64,000 nt of DNA from Atlanticothrix silvestris CENA357 (GCF_016056295.1 NZ_JAECZB010000023.1:1-64000); one strand, 5' to 3'; positions 49,258 through 58,073 are shown, counted from the stretch's first letter. Numbers and translations: made by a program. Notes: generated from the sequence alone by a model not told the origin.

Positions 49258-51009
49258 ATGGCCAACTCTCGACGACTTGCTAAACTCGGTGCTTATCTGC
49301 GTCCCCATTGGCGAGAGGCTACATTAGGCATTCTCGCGCTGTTGTCTGTAAACGCCCTGGGTGTTTATATCCCTTGGTTAATTCGTGCCTGCGTTGATAA
49401 ACTGGCGACAAACTTCAGCTTGAACCAAGTACTCTATTACGTAGTACCGATCATTTTGCTGAGTTCAGCGATGTGGCTAATACGTATGGCATCGCGCATC
49501 TGGCTGTTTGGGGTAGGCCGTCAGGTAGAATTTGACCTCAAACAACAGATTTTTGAACATTTACTCAAGCTGGAGCCGTCTTATTTTGCCACTAATACCG
49601 CTGGCGATTTGATTAGCAGGGCTACTAGTGATGTAGATAACATTAGGCGGTTGTTAGGTTTTGCAGTATTAAGTTTGGCGAATACATTTTTTGCCTATCT
49701 CCTAACATTGCCCGTTATGCTGGCAATTAGTGTGGATCTCACATTAGCTTCTCTAGCAGTGTATCCCTTGATGTTTTTGTTAGTGCATTTGTTTAGCAAT
49801 CACTTACGCCAACAACAAGCAGCAGTACAAGAGCAACTCTCTGATATCAGTGAACTTATTCAAGAAGATATTAGCGGCATTGCTCTAATTAAAATTTATG
49901 CCCAAGAAGAAAACGAGCGTCGAGCTTTCGGCCAAAGGAATCAACAGCTATTAGCGGCTAACATGCAATTAGCAAAAAGCCGAAATATTTTGTTTCCGTT
50001 GATTGGCGGTCTAGCTAGTCTCAGTTCGCTGATTATAATTTGGCTAGGGACGGCGCGGATATCTTCTGGAACGCTGGCAGTTGGGGACTTTTTAGCGCTG
50101 CTGATTTATGTAGAGCGTTTGGTTTTCCCCACTACGCTTTTGGGATTCACGATTACTGCCTACCAACGAGGTGAAGTCAGTATTGATCGCTTAGAATCTA
50201 TTCTCACTGTCACACCAAAAATTCAAGATACTGCTGATGTCATCCATCTATCTAGAACTGAGGTGAACGGGGAATTAAAAGCTAAAAATCTCAGCTACAC
50301 CTACCCTGGTTCCACTATCCCAGCTTTAGAAAATCTCAATTTTACGATCGCACCTGGGGAACTAGTGGCTATTGTTGGAGCAATTGGTTCTGGGAAATCA
50401 ACTTTAGCAAATGCCTTACCACGCTTGTTAGATATTGAATCAGGACAGTTGTTTTTAGATGGGTTAGATATTACTAAGATAGCGTTGGCAGATTTACGGA
50501 GTGCGATCGCCTATGTACCGCAAGATAGCTTTTTGTTTAGCACTACAATCAAAAATAATATCCGCTACGGTGATCCAGTTAGAGAACAAGAAGATGTAGA
50601 ATTGATGGCCCAGATGGCTCAAATTCACCCAGAAATTACTAATTTTCCTCAACAATACGAAACTATAGTTGGTGAACGCGGTATTACTCTTTCAGGCGGG
50701 CAACGGCAACGTACTGCTTTAGCTAGGGCAATGTTAGTCGATGCTCCAGTATTAATTTTAGATGACGCTCTATCTAGTGTAGATAATCAAACTGCTACAA
50801 AAATTCTTAATAATCTATCGAGTGGTACAGATAAAAAAACTGTAATATTTATTACGCATCAATTGTCGGCAGCAGCAGCGGCTGACCGGATTTTTGTCAT
50901 GGATAAGGGAAGAATTGTCCAGACAGGAAATCACTTAGAACTATTGCAAAAGCAAGGTTTATATAGAACTTTGTGGAGCCAACATCAAGTAGAAGAATTA
51001 CTTCATTAA
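49258..51009 (+). CDS. ABC exporter (fused permease-ATPase, MsbA/YheI-like)
   Basis: 583 residues: six membrane helices in residues ~20-310, then an ATPase with Walker A GAIGSGKST (~374), Q-loop YVPQDSFLF, signature LSGGQRQR (~478), Walker B VLILDDALSSVD (~500) and H-loop FITHQLS. The residue after Walker B is Asp instead of the usual catalytic Glu, as in several half-transporters that work as heterodimers with a degenerate site. The substrate is unknown; lipids, drugs or peptides are possible. The stop overlaps the start of a histidine kinase gene by one base (TAATG), so the two are translationally coupled. ATG 49258. Confidence 0.9.
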   Translation: MANSRRLAKLGAYLRPHWREATLGILALLSVNALGVYIPWLIRACVDKLATNFSLNQVLYYVVPIILLSSAMWLIRMASRIWLFGVGRQVEFDLKQQIFEHLLKLEPSYFATNTAGDLISRATSDVDNIRRLLGFAVLSLANTFFAYLLTLPVMLAISVDLTLASLAVYPLMFLLVHLFSNHLRQQQAAVQEQLSDISELIQEDISGIALIKIYAQEENERRAFGQRNQQLLAANMQLAKSRNILFPLIGGLASLSSLIIIWLGTARISSGTLAVGDFLALLIYVERLVFPTTLLGFTITAYQRGEVSIDRLESILTVTPKIQDTADVIHLSRTEVNGELKAKNLSYTYPGSTIPALENLNFTIAPGELVAIVGAIGSGKSTLANALPRLLDIESGQLFLDGLDITKIALADLRSAIAYVPQDSFLFSTTIKNNIRYGDPVREQEDVELMAQMAQIHPEITNFPQQYETIVGERGITLSGGQRQRTALARAMLVDAPVLILDDALSSVDNQTATKILNNLSSGTDKKTVIFITHQLSAAAAADRIFVMDKGRIVQTGNHLELLQKQGLYRTLWSQHQVEELLH

Positions 51010-52154
51010 TGTTTTGTGTTGTCAGCATTTTTTATTTGCTCAAAGCTCTGACAGCTTTTGTCTCTGTTTATACAGCTATTTTATTAGTACCGATCATTCC
51101 TCAAGCACTGGCTTTACCTAGTCCAGCACAACTAGAGGCAACTAACAACCAATTAAAAGCCGAAATTGTTGAGCGTACAGCAGCAGAAGAAGCACTTTTA
51201 ACAATTAAAGCAGAATTAGAAATTAGAGTTGAAGAGCGTACAGCTCAATTAAGGCAAACCATGACAGAGTCTCTGGCTATTGCTAACCAGGCCAAAAAAC
51301 AAGCTGCAAAACTAGAAATTGCTTTGAAGGAACTGGCAAATACACAAGCTCAATTAATTCAAACTGAGAAGATGTCATCTTTAGGGCAATTAGTTGCAGG
51401 TGTTGCCCATGAAATTAATAATCCTGTTAACTTCATTTATGGCAATAGCATCATTGCCAATGAATATACCCAAGATGTATTAGAATTAATTTCACTTTAC
51501 CAAACACATCATCCTCACCCTGCTCCAGAAATCCAAGTATTTGCCAAAGAAATTGAGATTGATTTTGTGCAAAAAGACTTAAAAAATATTTTATCTTCTA
51601 TCAAAATGGGAGCTGAGCGTATCCGCGATATTGTCTTATCGTTACGAAATTTTTCACGACTTGATGAAGCAGAAATTAAACAAGTAGATATTCACGAAGG
51701 TATTAATAGTACTCTGTTTATTTTGCAAAATCGCTTGCAAGGTCAAGGTAAACATCCAGATATTCAAATCATTAAAGAATACGGCAATTTGCCTAACATT
51801 GATTGCTATCCCAAACAACTCAATCAAGTATTCATGAATATTCTGACTAATGCCATTGATGCAGTGAAAGAGTCAGTTCACAATCCCCAAATTCGTATAT
51901 GCACAGAGGTCTTAGATCACAATCAAGTGATGATTAGGATTGCTGACAATGGCTGTGGGATGACAGAAGAGGTAAAGCAAAAGATTTTTGACCCGTTTTT
52001 TACTACTAAACCTGTTGGTTCCGGTACAGGTCTTGGTATGTCAGTTAGCTACCAGATCGTAGATAAGCATGGTGGTATCCTCAAATTTATTTCAGTACCA
52101 CTTCAAGGTACAGAGTTCCTAATCCAGATTCCCATCCAAATGAAATCTGCTTGA
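51009..52154 (+). CDS. Sensor histidine kinase with truncated membrane input domain
   Basis: 381 residues. One hydrophobic N-terminal helix ([28 protein letters not shown]) leads through [10 protein letters not shown] to a coiled coil (~40-115). A HisKA domain has the H-box [14 protein letters not shown] (His134), and HATPase_c shows the N box ([10 protein letters not shown]), DNGCGM and GTGLGMSV. The helix plus [10 protein letters not shown] is the usual end of a multi-helix input domain in many cyanobacterial kinases, including ethylene-receptor-like ones. Here the preceding helices are missing and the gene starts inside the TAATG of the ABC exporter. It may sense through the exporter, like transporter-linked kinases, or be a decayed receptor. 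No response regulator is adjacent. Confidence 0.85.
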   Translation: MFCVVSIFYLLKALTAFVSVYTAILLVPIIPQALALPSPAQLEATNNQLKAEIVERTAAEEALLTIKAELEIRVEERTAQLRQTMTESLAIANQAKKQAAKLEIALKELANTQAQLIQTEKMSSLGQLVAGVAHEINNPVNFIYGNSIIANEYTQDVLELISLYQTHHPHPAPEIQVFAKEIEIDFVQKDLKNILSSIKMGAERIRDIVLSLRNFSRLDEAEIKQVDIHEGINSTLFILQNRLQGQGKHPDIQIIKEYGNLPNIDCYPKQLNQVFMNILTNAIDAVKESVHNPQIRICTEVLDHNQVMIRIADNGCGMTEEVKQKIFDPFFTTKPVGSGTGLGMSVSYQIVDKHGGILKFISVPLQGTEFLIQIPIQMKSA

Positions 52155-52283
52155 TGTTATGGATAGGCTATTAAACCTTCACATAACTTGATGAAATCGG
52201 GATGATCCAGAGCAATTATGGCGTTAGTTTTTTTGGATACTTGGGCAGTATAAAGTACCGAAAAAATTAGTCTGGCATCAGCA

Positions 52284-52958
52284 ATGTTTAAAATTAGATT
52301 ATCAAAATCTTCTGCTCTAAAAGATTTTTCTTTGTCCAATTTACAGCACCGCCATCTAGGAGCGATCGCTGCTTTAATTCTAATTAGCTTATTAACTTCA
52401 TGGAGTGGATTACCATCTCACCATGCCATAGCTAATTGCTGGGAAGGCTTGTTGTGGGGAATAGCTGACCCAGTAATTGGCTTGGATCGTTTAACCAGCT
52501 TCGTTGCTGTTGGCTTACTCTCGGCTAGCATCATTCATGGTACTTTGATTGCTAGCTTGTTTGTCTTAGCAACAGTCTTAGGAACATTCCTGCACTTATA
52601 CCAGCTAAATTTACAAGGTGCAGAAATAGCGATCGCTGTTTCCAGCATTACCTTTGGCGCTATGTTGGTGATGCCAAACCAATTTCATTGGTTGATTATC
52701 GCGCTTTTAGGAGTGATGGCTGGTTTGTTTCAAGGTTACAGCAATGGTCAATCTATTATTGAGGCAAATGTGATACCATTGCTTGCCTATATTTTGGGTA
52801 ATACTTTGACTCAGTATGCAGTTGTGATGAGTGCCAGAATAGTTGGCAATTTAATCAGCCAAAGGAAAATAAATGACTTTTTACCAAGGATAATTAACTA
52901 TGTAGGCTTCGCTTTCTGCGCGATCGCAATTGTGTTTCTGAAAATTTCAATCAACTAA
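52284..52958 (+). CDS. HupE/UreJ-like membrane protein
   Basis: 224 residues with about six hydrophobic helices. The segment WEGLLWGIADPVIGLDRLTSFVAVGLLSA aligns with the HupE/UreJ signature HPxxGLDHLLAMVAVG; His is replaced by Arg in GLDRL. The family includes nickel/cobalt permeases linked to hydrogenase and urease. No such enzymes are nearby, so the metal and role are uncertain. ATG 52284 is used; the first ~25 residues are polar. A hairpin after the stop serves this gene and the convergent sugar transferase. Confidence 0.7.
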   Translation: MFKIRLSKSSALKDFSLSNLQHRHLGAIAALILISLLTSWSGLPSHHAIANCWEGLLWGIADPVIGLDRLTSFVAVGLLSASIIHGTLIASLFVLATVLGTFLHLYQLNLQGAEIAIAVSSITFGAMLVMPNQFHWLIIALLGVMAGLFQGYSNGQSIIEANVIPLLAYILGNTLTQYAVVMSARIVGNLISQRKINDFLPRIINYVGFAFCAIAIVFLKISIN

Positions 52959-52977
52959 ATTAAGTATTTTTATTGTG

Positions 52978-53017
52978 TCACTGTCAATGGTTTAGTTATT
53001 TATACCATTAACAGTGA
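52978..53017. terminator. Bidirectional terminator between convergent genes
   Basis: TCACTGTCAATGGT (52978-52991) pairs with ACCATTAACAGTGA (53004-53017) with one mismatch. It lies exactly between the stops of the HupE-like gene (plus) and the sugar transferase gene (minus), with A/T-rich flanks on both sides. Confidence 0.65.
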
Positions 53018-53022
53018 AATAA

Positions 53023-53700
53023 TTAGAAAGCTCCGATACGTCCAAAAATGATGTAGAAAGTTTTTCCAATCAATAACAAGTCGTACAATCGATGCCAGTT
53101 ACTTTGATACTGCAAGTCTAAATCAACTATTTGTTCAAAATCTTTCACTTGAGAACGACCGTTTACTTGCCATTCACCAGTTAATCCGGGTTTGACATTT
53201 AAACGTTGCCAGTGACGTTTTGTATATTTTATTACTTCATCTCCAGTAGGTGGGCGTGTTCCTACTAAACTCATTTCACCTACAAGGACATTCCAAAACT
53301 GAGGTAATTCGTCTAAACTTGTACTTCGCAGAAAGCGACCTACTTTTGTGACTCGAAAGTCATTTTTGTTTTTAAATATCAGCCCATTAGCTTCGTTATC
53401 CACTAAGGATTTTAACTTTTCTGCATCATTAACCATTGAACGGAACTTCCGAATCACAAAAGGCCGTCCTTGGAGTCCATAGCGTTCTTGAGTAAAGAAA
53501 ATGGGGCCTGGACTATCTATTTTGATAGCGATCGCTATGGGTACAAACACGATGGCTAGAATTACTAGCCCCACCAAGCTTCCTAATATATCTAAACTAC
53601 GTTTGAACTTAGAGTTTACCGAGGAATGAGGTGTAAATTCTAATTCCCAAGCTTTGTAAGTAGCACCTTGAAAGACGCTTTGTAATGATGTTTGATACAT
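53023..53700 (-). CDS. Sugar transferase (undecaprenyl-phosphate glycosyl-1-phosphate transferase type)
   Basis: 225 residues. Short cytoplasmic N-terminus, one membrane segment (LDILGSLVGLVILAIVFVPIAIAIKI), then the bacterial sugar transferase domain: DSPGPIFFTQERYG, FVIRKFRSM, STSLDELPQFWNVLVGEMSLVGTRPP, VKPGLTGEWQVNGRS. The family moves a hexose-1-phosphate onto a polyprenyl phosphate to begin exopolysaccharide or heterocyst-envelope polysaccharide. It lacks the long N-terminal membrane domain of WcaJ, so it is a minimal PglC-like form. No polysaccharide cluster is adjacent. ATG 53700. Confidence 0.9.
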   Translation of the reverse strand: MYQTSLQSVFQGATYKAWELEFTPHSSVNSKFKRSLDILGSLVGLVILAIVFVPIAIAIKIDSPGPIFFTQERYGLQGRPFVIRKFRSMVNDAEKLKSLVDNEANGLIFKNKNDFRVTKVGRFLRSTSLDELPQFWNVLVGEMSLVGTRPPTGDEVIKYTKRHWQRLNVKPGLTGEWQVNGRSQVKDFEQIVDLDLQYQSNWHRLYDLLLIGKTFYIIFGRIGAF

Positions 53701-54214
53701 TTTCTAGCCGAATATTGAGCAACAAGGGTAGAACTACGTAAGCTTCACCTAGACTATATACTTAAGTTTTATTAATGGTATTAGGTTTTACAGTATATTC
53801 ACTTGATCTTCATCAACGTCGGGGGGATCATAACATTTTGTAAAATATATATAAAGATAAGATAAAGTTAAGACGAATCTATCGTATGGAGGATGGTTAA
53901 AAGTAACTTTTATGTATAAAAGTATGCCTGCGTTTAAAAATTTGTTACCAACTGAATACGTAAAAGAGAAAAATTAACTGAATATCTGGTATGAATGCAA
54001 GTAGAAAGCGAAAACATCTCCCAAAGAGGGATTTTTCAGAAAAAAGCATAAGATAGCATGTCTTGCATAATTGAGGCAGCAGATAGTAGCTGAGGAAAAA
54101 TACTTCTACATCACAATTTGGCAAGATCACCAAAAAAATAATCATTATTTGGTGAAAAGTTTATTTAACTATTTAAGGATAATTGGCGACGTTAAATTTA
54201 GGGGTGATAAAGAT
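53701..54214. other. Intergenic region upstream of the coiled-coil gene
   Basis: AT-rich, no recognised gene or repeat. The frame of the next gene runs open back to 54071, but the upstream residues are not protein-like. Confidence 0.35.
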
Positions 54215-54511
54215 ATGGTTTTAGCAGGAATTGAAGTTAAAATTAGTCGCTTAGAGTCCATTGTTGAGCAAATCGGAGAAGCCGTAATCTCTACAACTGA
54301 AACAATTGAACGTCTTGGTGAAAGGCTAGAAAATTTGAGTATGCAAGTCGAAGCACAGGGAAAGCAGGTACAGCAGCAAGGTTATCAAATTTTTGCATTG
54401 TGTGATGCTGTCCAAAGCCTGGCTGAATCTCAAGATGACTCACTACAAAAACTAGCTAAACTTACACAAACACTAGACAGGCTGACATCTTTGATTCAAG
54501 GAACTGATTAA
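54215..54511 (+). CDS. Small coiled-coil hypothetical protein
   Basis: 98 residues from ATG 54215, which has GGGGTG ~10 nt upstream. Nearly the whole protein is a heptad-rich helix (ISRLESIVEQIGEAVISTTETIERLGERLENLSMQVEAQGKQ; LQKLAKLTQTLDRLTSLI). No signal peptide or domain is recognised. It ends 26 bp from the convergent surE. Possibly a scaffold or partner protein; function unknown. Confidence 0.5.
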   Translation: MVLAGIEVKISRLESIVEQIGEAVISTTETIERLGERLENLSMQVEAQGKQVQQQGYQIFALCDAVQSLAESQDDSLQKLAKLTQTLDRLTSLIQGTD

Positions 54512-54537
54512 GTATGGAAGTTTTGTATCTTAAATAG

Positions 54538-55218
54538 TCATACCTTCAGCTGGGTTACAGCGATATCACCAGAAAAACAGACATCGACATCGCTGCCAGG
54601 AGTGCGATCGCGTTTACCATATTCTCCTACATAATAAAAATTATCACCATCAATGCGATAGTTGACTGGCAAAGGTTTGGTACATGGTTGACAAAACACC
54701 AGTTGCGGATTTGGTTCTCCCGGCTGTAGATGCGGCAGATTGACATTCCAGAAGCTTCCTGGTTCGAGAGGGCGCTGGAGTAACTCCGTTAAAACCTTAG
54801 CAGTAAACTTGGCAGCTAAATCCCAATCAAAATTCTGCTTAGCTTTGCGGTAATGAGAAATAGCAATTCCTGGAATACCATGCATCGCGGCTTCTCGCAC
54901 AGCAGCAACAGTGCCTGAAATATAGGCATCGACTCCTAAATTACCTCCAGCGTTGATACCAGACAAAACAAATTTGGGATCTGGGCAAATTTGCGTTATG
55001 GCAATTCTCACACAATCAGCAGGAGTACCTGCGATCGCATATTCAATTTCAGAACGCCGCTGGAGATGAATTGGCTGCGTGGTAGTGACTTGATGCCCAC
55101 AGCCCGATTGATGGTGCTTGGGTGCAGCAATAATAGCCTTCTTGCCATTGACAGCTGTAATTAAGGCTTGGATACCAGGAGCGTCAATCCCATCGTCATT
55201 AGTTAAGATAATAGTCAT
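54538..55218 (-). CDS. surE: 5'/3'-nucleotidase SurE
   Basis: Metal-dependent acid phosphatase acting on nucleoside monophosphates. The N-terminal metal motif TNDDGIDAPG (Asp8-Asp9), PKHHQSGCGH, GTPADCVRIA and LSGINAGGNLGVDAYISGTVAAVREA with the conserved Asn are all present. 226 residues, a usual length. ATG 55218. The upstream spacer is ~100 bp to the divergent psb32 gene. Confidence 0.95.
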   Translation of the reverse strand: MTIILTNDDGIDAPGIQALITAVNGKKAIIAAPKHHQSGCGHQVTTTQPIHLQRRSEIEYAIAGTPADCVRIAITQICPDPKFVLSGINAGGNLGVDAYISGTVAAVREAAMHGIPGIAISHYRKAKQNFDWDLAAKFTAKVLTELLQRPLEPGSFWNVNLPHLQPGEPNPQLVFCQPCTKPLPVNYRIDGDNFYYVGEYGKRDRTPGSDVDVCFSGDIAVTQLKV

Positions 55219-55319
55219 ATTAATTATGGGATTTCCCTATTCTCTATTCCTTGTTCCCTATTTCCTTTTAAATTGGTTGTGTAGTATTTTTGGTGCAAGT
55301 CTGTCTTAAGAGATTTCCA

Positions 55320-56057
55320 ATGAAACAGCTCCTCAACCAATTACTTAGCATAAAAAAACACTTTATCCGGCTTATTTTATCGCTATTAGCGATCATTTTA
55401 GGTTCTTCGCTGTTTGTTACGCCTGCATTAGCTACGGGTGTGTACCAAATGCCAAGCCTAACAGCAAGCGATGCCAACTGGGTGCTAGATAAAGGTGATG
55501 TCATCAGCCGCATCAATGAAGGCAAGGTTAGTAGTTCTTTTGAAGACTTAGCTCAGAAAACTGGCAATGAAGTCAGATTTGTAACTGTGCGCCGCCTTGA
55601 CTATGGAGAAACAGCCGAAAGTTTTGCTAAAGCACTGTTTGAAAAATGGTTTCCTACAAAAGAAGCGCAAGCGAATCAAACGCTGTTAGTGCTAGTTACA
55701 GTTGCCAACAACAGCGCTATGATTACCGGGGATAAAGTCAAGTCTGTGCTGACAGACTCTATTGCCGAAAGTGTAGTTGATGAAACATTGGGTGTGCCAT
55801 TACGGGATGGTAACAAATATAATCAAGCATTTTTAGATGCAAGCGATCGCTTAGTTGCTGTTCTCTCTGGCCAACCCGATCCTGGCCCACCCGAAGTTAC
55901 CGACAATGTACAAGTAGAAGGCACATTTACCAAAGCAGAAGAAACTGACCAAGGTAACGCCACTGCTTGGGTAATAGGATTATTAATCGCCGCCACCATC
56001 ATCCCGATGGCGACTTACTACATTTATCAGGTAAATCAACCATCATCTGATGGATAA
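55320..56057 (+). CDS. psb32: Photosystem II repair protein Psb32 (TPM domain)
   Basis: 245 residues: signal peptide (RLILSLLAIILGSSLFVTPALA), a lumenal TPM/TLP18.3 domain (DVISRINEGKVSSSFEDLAQKTGNEVRFVTVRRLDYGET..; NQTLLVLVTVANNSAMITGDKV), then a C-terminal membrane helix (AWVIGLLIAATIIPMATYYIY). Homologues protect photosystem II and speed its repair after photodamage. ATG 55320 follows AAGAGA. A second copy of the last ~20 codons lies at 58011-58073. Confidence 0.88.
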   Translation: MKQLLNQLLSIKKHFIRLILSLLAIILGSSLFVTPALATGVYQMPSLTASDANWVLDKGDVISRINEGKVSSSFEDLAQKTGNEVRFVTVRRLDYGETAESFAKALFEKWFPTKEAQANQTLLVLVTVANNSAMITGDKVKSVLTDSIAESVVDETLGVPLRDGNKYNQAFLDASDRLVAVLSGQPDPGPPEVTDNVQVEGTFTKAEETDQGNATAWVIGLLIAATIIPMATYYIYQVNQPSSDG

Positions 56058-56069
56058 TGACCAAGGCTG

Positions 56070-56110
56070 AAGGATGAAGGTTAAAGATTAAAATTTTATA
56101 CTTCATCCTT
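56070..56110. terminator. Terminator hairpin between convergent psb32 and DUF4346 gene
   Basis: Perfect 10-bp stem AAGGATGAAG (56070-56079) / CTTCATCCTT (56101-56110) with a 21-nt loop, followed by CTTTCTAAT. It is placed between two convergent stops. Confidence 0.45.
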
Positions 56111-56114
56111 CTTT

Positions 56115-56576
56115 CTAATCCTGAACATACTCTTGTCCTGTAACTAAAGCCATCTCAGCTTTGGCAAATTCTCGGCCTAAATAGGCTGCATGGTCTAATT
56201 TACTGACTGTACAAGGCTGAGTTTCTTCAAAAATTTTCACGCAAAGTTCCTTTGCTGTCCTCCCACTAAAAATTGTCGTGTTAGTTCGTTCGACCTTTCC
56301 CCGCGCCGGAATTACCTTTCCTGTTTCTGGATCGACGGCTAAACCGCGATCGTCAATCACATTTGTAAAATGTTTTGCATAAATTAACCCCCCTTCTCTA
56401 TCCAAGTAGATGATGAAATATCCACTAGGGTCAAGGTCAATATGACGCTGAGAAAGTTTGTTATCAATTGCTGCCAAATCTTCAACTATTAAATCCATAA
56501 GCATTCTCAAAAGCAAATTTCTTTCTTCAGGGTTTTTACACTCCATATCAAGTGTAATTCCTATCTTCCATAGCAT
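56115..56576 (-). CDS. DUF4346 domain protein
   Basis: 153 residues. GYFIIYLDREGGLIYAKHFTNVIDDRGLAVDPETGKVIPARGKVERT and GRTAKELCVKIFEETQPCTVSKLDHAAYLGREFAKAE match DUF4346, a cyanobacterial family of unknown function distantly related to a methyltransferase subunit domain. No signal peptide. ATG 56576. The neighbours are psb32 (convergent) and a field of gene relics upstream. Confidence 0.85.
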   Translation of the reverse strand: MLWKIGITLDMECKNPEERNLLLRMLMDLIVEDLAAIDNKLSQRHIDLDPSGYFIIYLDREGGLIYAKHFTNVIDDRGLAVDPETGKVIPARGKVERTNTTIFSGRTAKELCVKIFEETQPCTVSKLDHAAYLGREFAKAEMALVTGQEYVQD

Positions 56577-56784
56577 TGTTTATATTTTTAATATATTTTT
56601 TTACGCATTATTACTTAATAACATATTAAAACTTTGCTATAAATTATACTTTTACTCTAGAATCACTACAACTATGTTAGACAGGAAATTTACTGAAGTC
56701 ATAGTTATAAAAAAAAATTATATACTGACCGATAAATAAAATTTTAAAGCCTTACTAAAGGCTTACTCACTTTAATTTCTAATC

Positions 56785-56898
56785 ATGAATTACATACGTA
56801 AAACAGCACTATTCATCGGGGTAGGAGCTACTGCTATGACTCCGTTTGCTGTTCAAGCTCAAACCTGCGCTAATTCCAGCCAAACCAAACACCATTGA
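56785..56898 (+). pseudogene. Signal-peptide fragment, 5' end of a lost exported protein gene
   Basis: 37 codons: MNYIRKTALFIGVGATAMTPFAVQAQTCANSS.. then a stop. The signal peptide with cleavage after AQA and a Cys soon after is typical of cyanobacterial exported TPR proteins. I infer that this may be the 5' end of the TPR gene whose 3' part lies at 57473-57878, separated by inserted or rearranged sequence. It could also be an independent tiny gene. Confidence 0.45.
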
Positions 56899-57486
56899 CT
56901 AAAAGCAGACTCGATCAAATTGCCATTAATCAAGGCATTTCATTACCTGAAGTGGGAGTAAAATTTGAAAGGTTCGCGGTTGATACTATAAAACCGGGTA
57001 ATCCGATTACTCCAAACAGAAGAAAGCTTGAATCACGATTAAGGTATAGCAAAGTACGCATACTTAATGTACAACCAGATGGGATAGTTCCGCTTCCAGT
57101 TGTTACGACATTTCCTCCATTTTTTAGAGAATTGGCAGATGCAATTTTTTATGAAGCAAAAGCAGTGAAAGGCACTTTATTGCCTCCAAGCTATCAAGAT
57201 TATCAAATTCTTGGTTTCCTAGACGTTCTTGGTAAAAATCCTGCACGTGCTGCTGGTGAAAACCCAGCAATTGTTTTCATGACTACATCTGATGTACGTA
57301 AAATTAGTAGAAAGACAATTGTTGAAGCTACTAGCAGAGATACAGGAGTTTGGCATTCCATAGCCATCGTCGATACGAATCCATTTGACAGAAGAAGATG
57401 CTAGGAATCTTTCAGAATCTCTGAGTACTTCTGTTATTTACTATGCTGGCAGTGATACATGCGGCACTATTGAATACCATTGTTGA
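56895..57486 (+). pseudogene. Nuclease-toxin-like domain fragment with a frameshift
   Basis: The first frame (to 57404) reads ..RILNVQPDGIVPLPVV.., IFYEAKAVKGTLLPPSYQDYQILGFLDVLGK, PAIVFMTTSDVRKIS, TGVWHSIAIVDTNP. This looks like the C-terminal restriction-endonuclease-fold toxin domain of polymorphic toxins; E-A-K in FYEAKAV could be the D/E-x-K catalytic pair. After NP the protein-like sequence continues one frame over (LTEEDARNLSESLSTSVIYYAGSDTCGTIEYHC) to a stop at 57486. One extra T in CCATTTGACA explains the shift. There is no good start codon. The toxin assignment is tentative and the gene is not functional as read. Confidence 0.5.
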
Positions 57487-57878
57487 ATACACGCAAGCAA
57501 TTGAGTTTGATCCTAATTATCCCTCTTTTATCACTTTGGGAGAACCCAATCGCTGAAAGCCTTTCGAGGCTTTAATTTCTAAGTTTTGGCTATAAATTTT
57601 AGTTACTGTTAGAAAATAAAGCCTCAAAGCTTGGCTCAATCAAAGTTTCAGAATATTGCTTCGATTATTGTTTTCCGAGAGTGACAGAACAGGGTTATGT
57701 TGAAGCTTATTTTTATCGGGGTAATGCGTTAGCTTTAGAAGGGCAACCACAAAAGGGGATTGAGGATTTACAGAAAGCTGCTACGATTTTACAATCTAGA
57801 GGACAATTAGAATGGGCGGCAGCAATGGGGCAACAAGAAGAAATTATTCGGGAAGGCATTCAAAACGGTGAATTTTGA
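57473..57878 (+). pseudogene. TPR protein remnant interrupted by MITE-like element 3
   Basis: The left part (57473-57520) reads NTIVEYTQAIEFDPNY. The right part (57695 on) reads, after one TTAT, GT GAA GCT.. as VEAYFYRGNALALEGQPQKGIEDLQKAATIL..NGEF. Deleting the 174-bp element and one TTAT duplicate gives a seamless TPR motif, ..EFDPNYVEAYFYRGNALALEG.., in one frame. The gene had already lost its 5' end or been joined to the fragment before it. The open frame from GTG 57681 begins inside the element and is not a natural start. Confidence 0.75.
57521..57694. mobile_element. MITE-like element 3, copy B (174 bp)
   Basis: Opposite orientation to copy A at 33819-33992 and, by eye, identical over its length. 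It is flanked by TTAT on both sides (57517-57520 and 57695-57698). The terminal repeats start CCCT.. and end ..AGGG. It is inserted in a TPR reading frame. Confidence 0.85.
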
Positions 57879-57955
57879 CGAATGCTGGCAGAAATGCTGT
57901 TCTAATCGCTAACAGTTGAATTTAACAATTTAAAAATAAGGAAAGTAAGCATCTG

Positions 57956-57993
57956 TTTGCCGAAGAAATTTTGATTAGTCGGCAAATTTTGTT
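57956..57993 (+). terminator. Rho-independent terminator of the TPR remnant
   Basis: Perfect 8-bp stem TTTGCCGA (57956-57963) / TCGGCAAA (57979-57986), followed by TTTTGTT, about 80 nt after the TPR stop. Confidence 0.65.
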
Positions 57994-58010
57994 ATGAAAA
58001 TAGTTCCTTT

Positions 58011-58073
58011 TGGGTAGTAGGACTGTTAATTGCTGCCACTGTTATCCCAATAGCGACTTACTATATCTACTAA
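58011..58073 (+). pseudogene. 3' fragment of a second psb32 gene
   Basis: Twenty codons and a stop encode WVVGLLIAATVIPIATYYIY, 17 of 20 residues identical to the C-terminal membrane helix of the intact Psb32 protein (55320-56057). Nothing further upstream in this frame resembles Psb32. I infer a duplicated psb32 copy that was almost entirely deleted or overwritten by the relic genes between 56.8 and 58.0 kb. Confidence 0.6.
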
